A DNA stretch of 64,000 nt from positions 372,001 to 436,000 of the forward strand of contig CANXME010001452.1 in assembly GCA_948144175.1 (NCBI GenBank), read 5' to 3'. The notes under the pieces were generated by a model. It saw only the letters and a program-made list of their open reading frames with translations, was not told the DNA's origin and searched no databases. Each line of letters starts with the position of its first letter. Position 1 is the first letter of the stretch. A program made the position numbers and the translations under genes. The stretch is from Closterium sp. NIES-65. Taxonomy: Eukaryota; Streptophyta; Zygnematophyceae; Desmidiales; Closteriaceae. Below are positions 9,397 through 19,839 of this stretch, piece after piece.

Positions 9397-12300
9397 ACCA
9401 CCCCACCTCTCGCCGTGTTCTGTCCTTCCAGGACGTCCCCTACTACCGTCTCTTCCCCTACCGCACTCCGTCCCTCCCCCCGCCACCGCTCTTCCTTGTG
9501 CCAGGTCCACCCCCGGTAGACCCCCTTCCCTTTCAGGGTCCTGCCCCTTCAAGTGTGTCCCAGGTAGACGCAGCTGAGCCTGTCGAGGTCACTAATGACT
9601 CTGGTGCTGCTGAGGGTGCTGAGCCTGGGGGTGCTGACTCTGGGGGTGCTGAGCGTGTGGGTGCTACGCATGGGGGTGCTGAGCCTGAGGGTACTACGAC
9701 TAGGGGTGCTGAGCCTGGGGGTGCTGAGTCTGGGGGTGCTGAGCCTGGGGGTGCTGAGCCTGGGGGTGCTGAGCCTGGGGGTGCTACGCCTGGGGGTGAC
9801 GAGCCTGGGGGTGCTACGCCTGGAGGTGCTGAGCCTGAGGGTGCGGAGCCTGAGGGAGCTGGGCTTGCTCGTGTGGTGTCTGGCGGTGCTGTGCTTGGTG
9901 GTTCTCCGGGTGCTTCGTCTCGGCGGGAGCCACTCTCTCCACAGGAGCTGCGCGAGTGGTTTGCCCGGTGCTGGAGGCGTTCTGGTGAAGCTGGAGTTTC
10001 TTCGGCTACTGAGGGTGCTGGTGCCGCGGGTCTTGGAGGTGCTCTTACTGGGAGTACTAGAGCTGCTGGGCCTGCGGGTACAACTGGAGCTGGAGCCACT
10101 ACGTCTTCTCGTGGTCCGACTAGAGCTGGAGCTGCTGAGGGTGTTGGCGCTGTGGCTACTGCTGTCGGTCCTGGAGGCAGTCCTGCTAGGGGTGCTACTG
10201 GTGCTGCTGGAGGTACTGGAGCTGGAGGTGCTGTTGGTGCTGGTGCTACCATTTGGGGTACTGGTACTGTTCCTGCTGTGTGTGGAGTCACCGCGCAGCC
10301 TCGGCCAAACTTAGTTTCGCTCCTTGAGCAGGTTCTTGGTCTCCCGCCTTCTACCGGTCCTCCTCCTCCCTTAGAGTGTCCACAGCCTGTCCCGTCACAG
10401 TTACAGTTACTGCCGGCCTCCCCACTGCCTGCTCCTTCTCCCTACACTGGTCCTACTGGAGGTCTTGCTGAGCGTCGTGAGCCTGCGTCTCGCCCTGCGT
10501 CGCCTGTCCGTGCTGCTCGCACTAGTGGTCGTGGTTCGCGTCAGCGTCCTCCTCCTGTCCCTGGCACGCACCGGATGTCTCTGCGTCCGTCCATTGCTCC
10601 TGTGCGTGCCCCTTTGCCTTCTCCTCCTGAGTCCTCTCTTCCTGCTCTTGCCGACCCGGAGTCGGACTCTCTTCATGCTGCAGTCCTTCTGTCACGCGTC
10701 TCCTTGCTACTTTTGTCACTGACCCTTCCTTTGAGTCCATTGCTGCGTCTGAGCTCGTCGACTTTGCTGCTCGCTGTCGCCTAGACTACGCTGCCAGTCT
10801 TGTTGCAGAGTCTTATTCTGTCTGTCCTCTGTCCGTCGGGGGTGAGTGTGCCCTTGGCACGGACGTCCTTGAGGACAGGCAGGAGGAGTTCGAGTGTTTG
10901 GCTGCTGCTTCACCTCATCTCGTGTCCGTACTGCTTACCCCTGAGGGAGACCCGGATGCACTTGACATCCCGACTCCGCGCTCTTACGCGGAGGCGATAG
11001 AGGGTCCCTATTCCTCTCGGTGGCAGGCAGCTATGGACGCAGAGATGGCTTCCTGGAAGTCCACAGGCACCTACGTTGACGACGTTCCCCCTCCTGGGGC
11101 GAACATCGTCAGTGGCATGTGGATTTTCAGGGTGAAGCGGCCGCCGGGTTCTCCGCCTGTCTTCAAGGCGCGTTACGTGGCTCGAGGCTTCAGTCAGCGG
11201 CAGGGAGTTGACTACTTTCATACCTTCTCTCCTACCCCGAAGATGACCACTCTTCGGGTACTGCTGCACATAGCTGCTCACCGTGACTACGAGCTACACT
11301 CTCTTGACTTCAGCAGTGCTTTCTTGCAGGGCTCACTTGGCTTTACTGGGACTTTTCCTCCTAGCACCCAGTGGAGCCTCCGGCGGCCACTCTACGGTCT
11401 CCGCCAGGCACCGCGTGACTGGCACGACACACTGAGGACTACAGTTGCGGCTCTTGGGTTTGCTCCCTCTACTGCTGACCCGTCGCTGTTTCTGCGCACC
11501 GACACTTCTTTGCCGCCGTTCTACATCCTCGTGTACGTCGACGACTTGGTCTTTGCCACAGCTGACACTGCTGGACTCGCCCACGTGAAGTCCGAGCTGC
11601 AGAAGAGACACACGTGCACTGACCTGGGTGAATTGGGCAGCTACCTTGGCTTGCAGATCACCCGGGACAGAGCACGTCGCACCATTACCCTGACTCAGTC
11701 ACACATGGTGCAGCAGGTCCTTCAGCGCTTCGGCTTCACGTACTCCTCGCCTCAGGCCACTCCTCTGCCTACTCGCCACTCGCTCTCAGCTCTGCCTTCG
11801 GATGAGTCCGTAGAGTCGAGTGGCCCGTGCCCAGAGCTTGTTGGCTGCCTCATGTACCTGATGACCTGCACACGACCTGACCTTGCATACCCTCTGAGCA
11901 TTCTCGCACGCTATGTTGCTCCTGGGAGACACCGACCAGAGCACATGGCTACATCGAAGAGGGTGTTGCGCTACTTGTGCAGTACGTCAGGCATGGGGCT
12001 TGTGCTTGGAGGGCAGAGTCCAGTGTACCTCACTGGACACGCAGACGCTTCTTGGGCTGACGACCAGGCTACGCAGCGGTCGTCACAGGGTTACACCTTC
12101 AGCCTTGGTTCCGGCTCTGTTTCGTGGCGCGCTACTCGTTCGTCTTCTGTTCTCGGCTCTAGTTGTGAGGCTGAGATCTACGAAGGAGCCATGGCTGCAC
12201 AGGAGCTTCGCTGGCTCACCTACCTGCTGACTGACCTCGAAGAGCCGCCTCGTTCTCCTCCAGTGCTGTACGTAGACAACAAGGCCATGCTGGCCTTGTG

Positions 12301-12517
12301 TCGAGAGTAGAGACTGGAGCACAGAACGAAGCACATTGCTCTCTGCTACTTCCTTGCTCGTGAGTTGCAGCAGCGTGGTCAGCTGCGGCTTGCGTACGTG
12401 GCCTCTGAGGCCAACACTGCTGATATCTTCACCAAGGTGCTTGCGCCTTGTGATCATCAGCGCTTCTGTACTCAGCTTGGTCTTGTGCCTGCCTTGCCTC
12501 ACTTGCTCACCCCTTGA
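9397..12517 (+). pseudogene. gag-pol of element A, 3' part (integrase C-term, linker, RT, RNase H)
   Basis: This continues the polyprotein of A after the Cop2 insertion. The integrase tail is followed by a linker of Gly-Gly-Ala-Glu-Pro pentapeptide repeats (about 9600-9880) and a Pro/Ser-rich stretch. RT begins near 10970, with the YVDD box near 11533-11544, and RNase H spans ~12040-12480. A ~30-bp in-frame deletion around 11333 removes residues present in B and C, a shift lies around 10680-10900, and a TAG at 12308-12310 replaces a sense codon. The frame would end with TGA near 12515-12517. Only fragments remain open. Confidence 0.92.
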
Positions 12518-12724
12518 CCTTGTCTGTACTGTTACATATATATATACACTTGCTCTTGCTTGTCTAGCCTTTTATATATATGTACTCCTGCATGTGAACT
12601 GGCCTTGTGGCCTTGAACTTGTGCTCGGAATGTGTGGTGACTTTGTGATCCACCCTGAGCTTGCTTTGCTTTGCTTGACTGGTCGTGTGACCCCTTGTTC
12701 TCCCCCACTTTGCCTATGGGGGTG
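12518..12724 (+). other. 3' UTR and polypurine tract of element A
   Basis: This untranslated stretch includes an alternating TATATATA run near 12535-12546 and closes with ATGGGGGTG (12716-12724) directly before the 3' LTR. The same layout is found in elements B, C and D. Confidence 0.8.
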
Positions 12725-12830
12725 TGTCACATTTATATAACATAGCTAGTGTAGGCTATAGTGGGGTAGCACATATGGGGTACAGCTTTCTAGGGTTTGT
12801 ACTTGTACCCTACTTTCCCTTAGTCATTTT
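12725..12830 (+). repeat. 3' LTR of element A, first part (resumes 19255-19272)
   Basis: It begins TGTCACATTT and closely follows the 128-bp LTR of element B. Element H interrupts it: the ATTTT before H (12826-12830) is duplicated at 19250-19254, after which the LTR finishes with ...TTCTTCTCA at 19272. Total LTR length is about 124 bp. Confidence 0.88.
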
Positions 12831-13041
12831 TGTCAGATTATAATGCATGTCTAGTATGTAGTGGGGCACTCAAAAGTAAGTATAACCCTTTTAGGGCTTA
12901 CTACTTGTATCCCCCTCCTTTCTAATTACAACATTCTCCTTCTAAAATCTCTCGACATTTTCCTTACACCCTACAACCCGATCAGTAAACTCACTCCTAA
13001 ACTATGGCTTCTAAGCCAAACTTGACTTTTATTTCTCAACA
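12831..13041 (+). repeat. 5' LTR of H
   Basis: The 211-bp LTR starts TGTCAGATTA and ends CTCAACA. Compared with the 3' copy (204 bp) it has small insertions near 12985 and 13030. It is the longest LTR in the clan apart from Cop2 and gypsy. Confidence 0.9.
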
Positions 13042-13053
13042 TGCTATCAGAGC
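13042..13053 (+). other. Primer binding site of H
   Basis: TGCTATCAGAGC directly follows the LTR and differs by one base from the initiator-Met tRNA complement TGGTATCAGAGC. A palindromic GTGGGCCCAC lies just downstream (13070-13079). Confidence 0.8.
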
Positions 13054-13150
13054 TTAACGCTCCTGGCCTGTGGGCCCACTTGCTTCCGCTGCCCTACTGT
13101 GTGTCGCACGCCCCGTGGCGCGCGACATCCTATTTTTCTTCCCGCCACGC

Positions 13151-13529
13151 TGTGAGGATCTAGGATCGAGCTCAGAAAAGAGAATGTGAATTGAATCGAA
13201 TTGAATCTATCACCTGGGTACGACACGAGGCTATATATAGGCTCGACACAAGGCCCTGTAACCAGGTGTTACGCGAAGGTTCCGCAGGTCGCGAAGCGTC
13301 CCGAATAGATCCTTCCCGAATTCGGTAGAAGGCAATTCGGTGGCAACCGAAAAGCCAGAATTCGGTGCACGCAACCTAGCTCGGTGCTATAACTATAATA
13401 AAATATAGGAAAGCACCTAGCCTAGGAAATCAAGCAATTAATGCATGCATATAATTATCCTATGCTAGAAATAGCATAATAAGGTAAAGGCAAGCAAGCA
13501 TAGCTGGCATAAGCCATCGTTCTCTCACA
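13151..13529 (-). repeat. 3' LTR of the gypsy element
   Basis: This 379-bp LTR starts TGTGAGGATC and ends CTCTCACA on the plus strand. It contains a TATATATA box-like run near 13232. A 19-bp stretch near 13288-13306 is missing from the other copy. The C-rich plus strand at 13530-13544 is the polypurine tract on the minus strand. Confidence 0.93.
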
Positions 13530-13539
13530 CGTCCCCCCC

Positions 13540-16044
13540 TCAAAGTTGGGTGGCGTGAGCTACACCCTGCTTGACAAGATAGTCCTTGAGAGCACGGCGT
13601 GCGTTGCCCATATCAGCTTCTGTAACCCAACTGTCCTCAGTGGGGTCGTATCCCTTCCAACGTATCAGGAACTCGAGGGTCTTGCCGCCGCGGCGCCGAT
13701 GAGTAAGAACACGCTCCACTACGTACTCGGGTTCATCCTGTATGAGAATAGGTGGTGGTGGCGGTAGCTGCCGTCCGTGGAACTGTTGGTTGGGGTCCTT
13801 GTAGGGCTTCGGTAGCTGGACATGGAAAGCGTTGTGAAGCTTCCATGTATCTGGTAAGCGCAAGCAGAATGTAACTGGTGTCACCTGTGCCTCAACGAGA
13901 AAACGACCACAGAAGCGAGGCCGGAGTTTGGATGGGAGGTGAGACAGGTTCAAGTTGCGCGTGTCAAGAAGCACCTGATCTCCGACTGCTACTGAGTGAT
14001 CACGTCGCTGACGATCTGCATACTGCTTCTGGGAGGTCTGCATCGTGGTAAGTCGTCTCTGATTTTTCTCCCATAGCTGCTGCATGGTGGTGACGAAGTC
14101 ATGTGCGGCTTGGACGTGTGCCGGTGTGGTTGGCTGCTGTGGTGTGAGTGGTTCCCGTCCGTAACACAGGAAGAAAGGAGTTTTCCCTGTGGCCGCATGT
14201 GATGCGTTGTTGTAAGCGAACTCTAGGGTCGGTAACTGTGTGTCCCAGTGGCTGACGTCGTCCTTGCAAGCTGTGCGCAGTAATGATCAACCACTTGATT
14301 GAGTCGCTCTGTCTGTCCGTCACTCTGGGGGTGGTATGCTGAAGACATTGCAAGCTTTGTCCCCAACAGTCCCATGAGCTCCTTCCAGAACTTACTGGTG
14401 AATTTTGGGTCTCTGTCTGAGATGAGTGTAGCGGGGATGCCGTGGATGGTGATGATGCGGTCGAAGAAGAGGCGAGCAGTTGCTTCAGCTGTAGCTGTGG
14501 CGTTGGTCGGTATGAAGTAACCCATTTTTGAGAACTTATCGATGACTACGAGGATGGAATTGTGCCCCCGTGAGGTCGAAGGAAGTCCTGTGATAAAGTC
14601 GAGGCTAACGACCTGCCATGGTTGCTCCGGTACAGGTAGAGGCTGAAGTAACCCTGCTTTTTTCTGCTTGCTGCTCTTCATCCGCTGGCACGTGTCGCAT
14701 GAGGTGACGAACTGCTGCACGTCTGCTGCCATCCCGGGCCAGTAGTAATACTTTGCTATCCCTGCTAACGTCTTGTTGCTCCCGAAATGGCCCGCGTAAG
14801 GTACGTCGTGAAACTCCTCCAATAGGATCTGCCGTAGCGGGGCGTAATTCGGTACCCAAATCTTTTCTGAACCCTTCCTTACAGCTAAGTCTTTCTCCCA
14901 CTGTAACAGCTTCTGTTTCTCTGCCGTTGCTATCTCGCCGTCCATGGAGTACCCATGCTGGAAAAGACCCTTGAGCAGAGGGTTCATCCCGTCGAGTTGG
15001 ATGCCTGCTACATGACCTGGGCGGCTCAACGCGTCTGCCTTGTTGTGTAGCCCGGGCTTGTAGATGATGTCGTAGTGGAAGTGAGTTTCCAGGAAGTCCA
15101 TCCACCGCACCTGTCGTCGTGAGAGCGTCGGTTGCGACTTCAGGTATTTGAGACTGTAGTGGTCAATATAGACTGTAGTCTTGGCTCCCTCTAGGTAACA
15201 CCTCCACGCCTTGAAGGCTATGACTATCGCTAAGGCTTCCTTGTCATGGATGGGGTAGTTCAGTTCTGCTCCGTGCAGTTTTTTACTGAGGTAGGCGATG
15301 GGCTGCAAACCGCGTCCGTGATCCTGCATCAGTACTGCTCCGACTGCTTGGTCACTAGCGTCTGCATCCACCACGTAGTCCTTCTCTGGATCTGGTAGGA
15401 TGAGTACTGGCGCTGTAGTCAGTGCTGTCTGTAGCTGCTCCACGGCTTGCTGATGAGGCGTATCCCATTTGTAGGGCATATCCTTTTTCAGTAGGTCGGT
15501 TAGTGGCGCTGCTATCTTAGCGTACTGCGGCACGAACCTGTTGTAGTAGTCGGCGAAGCCTATGAACTGCTGCAACTCCTTCACGTTCTCCAGTACTTTC
15601 CATTTCTTGACGACTTCGATCTTCCGCGGGTCCACGTGTACGCCCTCGGCACTCACCATGTGCCCGAGAAACTGCACTTTCTTCAATGCAAAGTCGCTCT
15701 TTGACAGCTTCACGTAGAACTTGTTTTTCCGCAGGATCTCGAACTCCTTCCGCAGATGTTCCACGTGCTCCTTCATGTTCTTGGAGTGATTCATCTCTGC
15801 CTGAAACGTTGCTGGTGCGTTGCAGAGTCCGAGCGGCATCACCAAGTATTCGTAGGAGCCGTATCTGGTACGGAATGCCGTCTTGTGGATCGAGTTGTCC
15901 GCCATCTTGATCTGCCAGTAACCCGACCGTAGGTCCAGCTTCGAAAAGACTATTGCACCACGCAGTTGGTCCAGTAGGTCGTCTATGCGCGGTATGGGGT
16001 ATTTGTTTTTTATTGTATGTTTATTCAGTGTGCGGTAGTCAATG
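13540..16044 (-). pseudogene. Gypsy pol: RT, RNase H, integrase, chromodomain (frameshifted)
   Basis: Read from 16044 down, the frame opens inside RT with the IDYR...[18 protein letters not shown] block and continues through [12 protein letters not shown] and [16 protein letters not shown]. RNase H follows (around 15150-15480), then integrase with an HHCC-type zinc region and the DDE core ([17 protein letters not shown]). A single-base loss near 14281-14282 shifts the frame in the integrase. The second segment (13540-~14280) covers the integrase tail and a chromodomain (YVVERVLTHRRRGGKTLEFLIRWKGYDP), which in chromoviruses targets integration to particular histone marks. The RT start is cut off by element I at about 16045. 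The YxDD-bearing part of RT between the NAPATFQ and NHSKNMKEH blocks appears deleted. Confidence 0.93.
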
Positions 16045-17305
16045 TGTGAAAATTTAGAAGAAAGAAGAGGATTGAACTAGCAAGAATGGGGATACAAATA
16101 GCAAACCCTAGAAGGGTTGTACTCGCTATGGAGCACCCCACTACAGGCTAGAGCATAATATTCTGACACACCCCCATAGCCAAAGTGGGGTGTAATCAGC
16201 AGAGTAAGCAAAACAGAACAAGCTCAAGGTGGATCACAATGTCACCACACATTCTGAGCACAAGTTCAAGAAGCAATAGTTTAAAGTTCACAATTATGAG
16301 CAAAGCTAGAGGTAGTCACAACGGGCAAGTGAGGAGGAGGACAGAGAGTGAGAGGAGAGGAGATAGGAGGCGACGGATGAAGCTGCAGACACACGGGCAA
16401 CAGGAGGCAGACTGGCACAGCGGCTACCAGACGAAGTCCCCGGAATACAGGAGTAACAGGCCCCGCGGCTAAAGTAGCGGCAGACGAGCAACGGACCCAC
16501 GGGCGGCACGCACAGCTGGCTACGACTGGGCTATCGGACGAAGTCCCCGGAATACAGGTGCTGCTGGCGACACGACGGCAACCTCCATACAACTTCCCCA
16601 AACGATCCCACTCCCCCTGACACACACCCGCTGCTACACCCCTAGCTCCACTCTCACCCCACCCCCTAGCACCACTCCGTCGAATCCCACACACCCACCC
16701 CCCTCAGCGGTAGCTGCAGTAGTGGGAGACAGAGGAGGAGGAGGAGCAGGGGAGACTACACACCCGCACGCGGCCCCCTCAGGTCGCCTCGACAGGCGAC
16801 GGGAAAAGGGGGGGGGGGGGGGGGGGGGGTGCCGTAGGTAGGGCGACGGAGCCGGGCCGTAGGTAGGGCGACGGGACGACGGGGCCGCCGGTAGGGCGGC
16901 GGGGCCGGGACCAGGGCCGCAGGTAGGGTCGCCCGAGCCGCGCGCAGGCGGCCCGAGCCGCGCGCGGGCCTAGCGCCGCCCGTACGGGTCGCGCGTAGGC
17001 CTGGCGCGGCCCGTACGGGCCGCGGACGGGTCTGGCGCGGCCCGTACGTGCCGCGCGCAGGCTGTACGGGCCGCGCGCAGGCCACGACGGGCGACGGGGG
17101 GCGACGCGGAGGTCCCCGTCGCCCGTCGCAGCGCCTCCCAGGAGCGGCGCGCGGCGTGACGGGGCAGTTACCCGCCACGCGCCTCGAGGCGCACGGCGGG
17201 AAGAGAACCGCCGCGCGCCTCGGGGCGCACGGTGGGCAGAAAACCGCCGCGCGCCTCGGGGCGCACGGCGGGATGAAAAAATGCCGCACGCCACGGGGCG
17301 GTCGA
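16045..17305 (-). mobile_element. I: remnant of an H-like non-coding LTR element inside gypsy
   Basis: On the minus strand there is one LTR (about 16045-16168, ending TTCTGACA on the plus strand), then a polypurine tract and a 3' UTR. A region homologous to the 3' half of H follows (shared CCTGTATTCCGGG blocks near 16445 and 16550). A G run near 16808-16829 and a GC-rich leader related to that of H come next (about 16750-17305, sharing GTGCGCCCCGAGGCGCG). There is no second LTR and no coding region. The junction with gypsy leader at ~17305 indicates that a deletion removed its 5' LTR together with gypsy gag. Confidence 0.7.
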
Positions 17306-17565
17306 ACTTCCAACCTTTTTGGTCGAAATTCCCAGGGCCGTTGAGATTCGAATCGATTCGACGGTCGAAATTCCAACCTTTTTGGTCGAAATTCCCACTG
17401 GACCTGAGGAGTGTTCGAAAACCGGTTCGAGGGGGACGTTAGAAAATAGCGCGGAACTGGTTTACGTACCCGAAATCGGCGCTTTCCGTCGTCGCCCCCG
17501 CGGTTTTAAAAGCTAGGTTTTAGCGGTCGAAAAACTTCGCTTCTAAACAGGCTCTGATTACCAAG
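17306..17565 (-). other. Gypsy 5' leader and primer binding site
   Basis: This is leader sequence next to the 5' LTR. It contains two copies of a TTCCAACCTTTTTGGTCG block near 17310 and 17370. The likely primer site is TGGTAATCAGAGC on the minus strand at 17551-17563, 2 nt from the LTR. It matches the initiator-Met tRNA complement with one inserted A. Confidence 0.7.
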
Positions 17566-17924
17566 TGTGAGGATCTAGGATCGAGCTCAGAAAAGAGAAT
17601 GTGAATTGAATCGAATTGAATTGTCACCTGGGTACAACACGAGGCTATATATAGGCTCGACACAAGGCCCTGTAACCAGGTGTTACGCGAAGGTTCCGAA
17701 CAGATCCTTCCCGAATTCGGTAGAAGGCAATTTGGTGGCAACCGAAAAGTCAGAATTCGGTGCACGCAACCTAGCTCGGTGCTATAACTATAATAAAATA
17801 TAGGAAAGCACCTAGCCTAGGAAATCAAGCAATTAATGCATGCATATAATTATCCTATGCTAGAAATAGCATAAAAAGGTAAAGGCAAGCAAGCATAGCT
17901 GGCATAAGCCGTCGTTCTCTCACA
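17566..17924 (-). repeat. 5' LTR of the gypsy element
   Basis: This 359-bp copy matches 13151-13529 except for the 19-bp deletion and scattered substitutions. It ends next to the TSD copy CACGC. Confidence 0.93.
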
Positions 17925-19045
17925 CACGCGCTTGTAACGCGTGGCGGTTTTCTGCCCGCCGTGCGCCCCGAGGCGCGTGGCGGGTTCCTACCTCGTCACG
18001 GCATCTTGGGGGCCCGTGCACTGGCCCCGACCGTCGCCTCGTCGCGGCGTCTTGGGGGCCCGCACGCAGGCCCCTCCCGTCGCCTCATCGCGGCACTTTC
18101 GGGGCCCGCCAGCCGGCCCCTCCCGTTGCCTCGTCGCGGCGCCTTAGGGGCCTGCGCGCGGTCCCCTCCCGTCGCCCGTCGAGGCACTTTCGGGGGCCTG
18201 CGTGGCTCCCTAGCACGTCGCCCGTCAGGGCACCCTGGGGGCCGCGCCCTTCCCCTCCCCTCCCTCCTACTTTCTGCTGCAGCAGCAGCCCCTGGAGCAG
18301 CCGCCCCAGCAGCAGAAGCCCCTGGAGCAGCCGCCCCAGCAGCAGCAGCCCCTGGAGCAGCCGCCCCAGCAGCAGCAGCCGCCCCAGCAGCAGCAGCCCC
18401 TAGAGCAGCCGCCGCTGCAGCAGCCGCCCCTGGCCCCTGCAGCAGCCGCTCCTGGACCCGGTGCAGCCGTGGGGGGGTGGGTGTGGGGGTGATGGTTGTG
18501 GGGGTGTCGGTTGTGCGTGCCGTCCCCTCCTCCTCCTCCTCCTCCTCCTCCTCCTCCTCCTCCTTCGTCTCCCACTGCTGCAGCTATCGCTGAGGGGGGT
18601 GGATGTGTGGGAGTCTGGGGTTAAGGGTTTAAGGGGGTGCTGTGGGTGTAGGGCTAGAGTTTGAGCAGGGGCTGTGTGAGAGGGCGGTTGGGCAGCTGGG
18701 GGAGGTTGAGTGGAGACAGCAGTCTTGTTGTCAGCAGCACCAGCAGTCCGGAGGCTACAATCTCCAGTAGTCGCCAGTCGCGTGTGGGTCAGTTGCTCCT
18801 GCCGCTCGTCTATAGCCGCGGAGCCAGTTACTCCTGTATTCCGGGCCTTTGCTTCGGTAGCCACTGAGTCAGCAGCTCGTCTGTGTGTCTGCAGCGTCAG
18901 CAGTCGCCTCCCATCTTCTCTCCCCTACAGTCTCTCCTCCTCCTCACTTGCCCTCTGTGATTAGCTCTAGCCTTACTTACCTATTGTGAACTCTTGCTCT
19001 ATGCCTGCATGCTGTACTGATTATACCCGACATTGAATGGGGGTG
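17925..19045 (+). other. Internal domain of H: GC-rich leader, CAG/CTC repeats, 3' UTR
   Basis: After the gypsy insertion the leader continues with repeated GGGGCCCGC-type blocks to about 18250. A CAGCAGCAGCCCCTGGAGCAGCCGCC-type repeat follows (about 18280-18450). Next are a (CTC)n run (18527-18567), a T/G-rich stretch and a 3' UTR ending TGAATGGGGGTG (19034-19045), the polypurine tract. Short open frames here are low-complexity and I do not consider them genes. Confidence 0.8.
18527..18567. repeat. (CTC)n microsatellite
   Basis: An uninterrupted run of CTC trinucleotides within the internal domain of H. Confidence 0.95.
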
Positions 19046-19249
19046 TGTCAGATTATAATGCATGTCTAATCTGTAATGGGGTACTCAAAAGTGAGTATAA
19101 CCCTTTTAGGGCTTACTACTTGTATCCCCCTCCTTTCTAGTTACAACATTCTCCTTCTAAAATCTCTCGACATTTTCCTTACACCTTACAACTCGATCAC
19201 TAACTCTTAAACTATGGCTTCTAAGCCAAACTCGACTTAGTTCTCAACA
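19046..19249 (+). repeat. 3' LTR of H
   Basis: The 204-bp copy starts TGTCAGATTA and ends CTCAACA. It is followed by the second ATTTT TSD copy (19250-19254). Confidence 0.9.
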
Positions 19250-19254
19250 ATTTT

Positions 19255-19272
19255 CATTCTCGTTTCTTCTCA
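19255..19272 (+). repeat. 3' LTR of element A, terminal part
   Basis: This short end, finishing TTCTTCTCA, completes the LTR that starts at 12725. It is recognisable because elements E and J end their LTRs in the same way. Confidence 0.75.
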
Positions 19273-19839
19273 GAGCAGTCGCACTTTGATTGATTCACAA
19301 ATATTTTGCATCAAGCCGAAAGAGAAAAAAAAGTACGGAACAATTTTCCGCAATTGGATGTGTACAGTACTTGCGGACTTTGGAAAACGGCGAGTTCGAT
19401 TGTGGAGGGAAATCCAGGAGTTGGGAAAGATGCCGCGTGGGATGACGAATTCAAGCAGCAGGTGATATGCTGTAAGTGTGTATTGCAAGACGCCAATCCC
19501 AGGCATCGCAAAAATTGCCCCAGCGATGTCATTCAAACCTCAAGAGAATGGATGGCATCTGGATTGACACACAGGTATAGGTTCCGATGTCTGCGTGCTG
19601 CGCACTGCCTGGTGCTGGGATTATGATTATGTCTGCCTGGTGGCGGGCAGAGCGATGCTTAGAGGCGGAAAGGTGCGCAGGGCTGAGGGCGCGCGGCGCT
19701 GAGCATCCCAAAAATGATGGGAAGCTAAACCTACCACAAAGCTAATTCCTAGATTCTTTGTGGTAGGTGTCCAGAGATCAACGTTTCGGTTACTAACGAA
19801 CATACTAGAATCATGCGATGTGAGGGTTGGGGCCGTCCG
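19273..19839. other. Unassigned sequence between A and J
   Basis: No repeat or LTR family seen elsewhere in the window is present here. A 106-codon frame at 19306-19626 (+) has a Cys/His cluster (CCKC...HRKNC) but no family I recognise. It could be a fragment of a host gene or chance. A perfect 11-bp inverted repeat (19731-19741 with 19756-19766, 14-nt loop) lies downstream. Confidence 0.4.

Larger units (their letters stand above)
1..12830 (+). mobile_element. Ty1/copia element A, old, 5' end outside window, split by Cop2 and H
   Basis: This is a decayed copia retrotransposon read on the plus strand. The window opens in its leader. Coding sequence runs 53-2893, is interrupted by the complete element Cop2 (2899-9391), and resumes at 9397-12517. 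A 3' UTR, a polypurine tract and a 3' LTR from 12725 follow. The 3' LTR is itself cut at 12830 by element H and resumes at 19255-19272. The domain order Gag, protease, integrase, RT, RNase H is the copia order. Many stops, frameshifts and small deletions show it is the oldest member of its nest. Coding sequence resembles element E most closely, whereas the 3' LTR resembles that of element B. Confidence 0.93.
13151..17924 (-). mobile_element. Ty3/gypsy chromovirus, nested in the leader of H, lacking gag
   Basis: LTRs 13151-13529 and 17566-17924 are flanked by the TSD CACGC (13146-13150 and 17925-17929). The minus strand carries RT, RNase H, integrase and a chromodomain in the gypsy order. No gag or protease is recognisable between the leader and RT. 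Instead there is a remnant of an H-like element (16045-~17305). The element is therefore a defective chromovirus that suffered an insertion followed by deletion. Confidence 0.93.
12831..19249 (+). mobile_element. H: non-autonomous (non-coding) LTR element nested in the A LTR
   Basis: LTRs 12831-13041 and 19046-19249 share most of their sequence, have TG...CA ends and are flanked by the TSD ATTTT. The internal domain, with the nested gypsy element removed, is only about 1.2 kb. It comprises a primer-site-like start, a GC-rich leader, a CAG/CTC-rich stretch and a copia-like 3' UTR with polypurine tract. No gag, protease, integrase or RT can be found. It must have been mobilised by another element's proteins. 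The LTRs differ by several substitutions and small indels, so it is older than B, D or Cop2. Confidence 0.88.

Noticed and set aside
9533-10314. Overlapping 240-250-codon frames on both strands
   Set aside because: They are alternative frames of the GGAEP repeat linker of element A; the same occurs in B, C and E.
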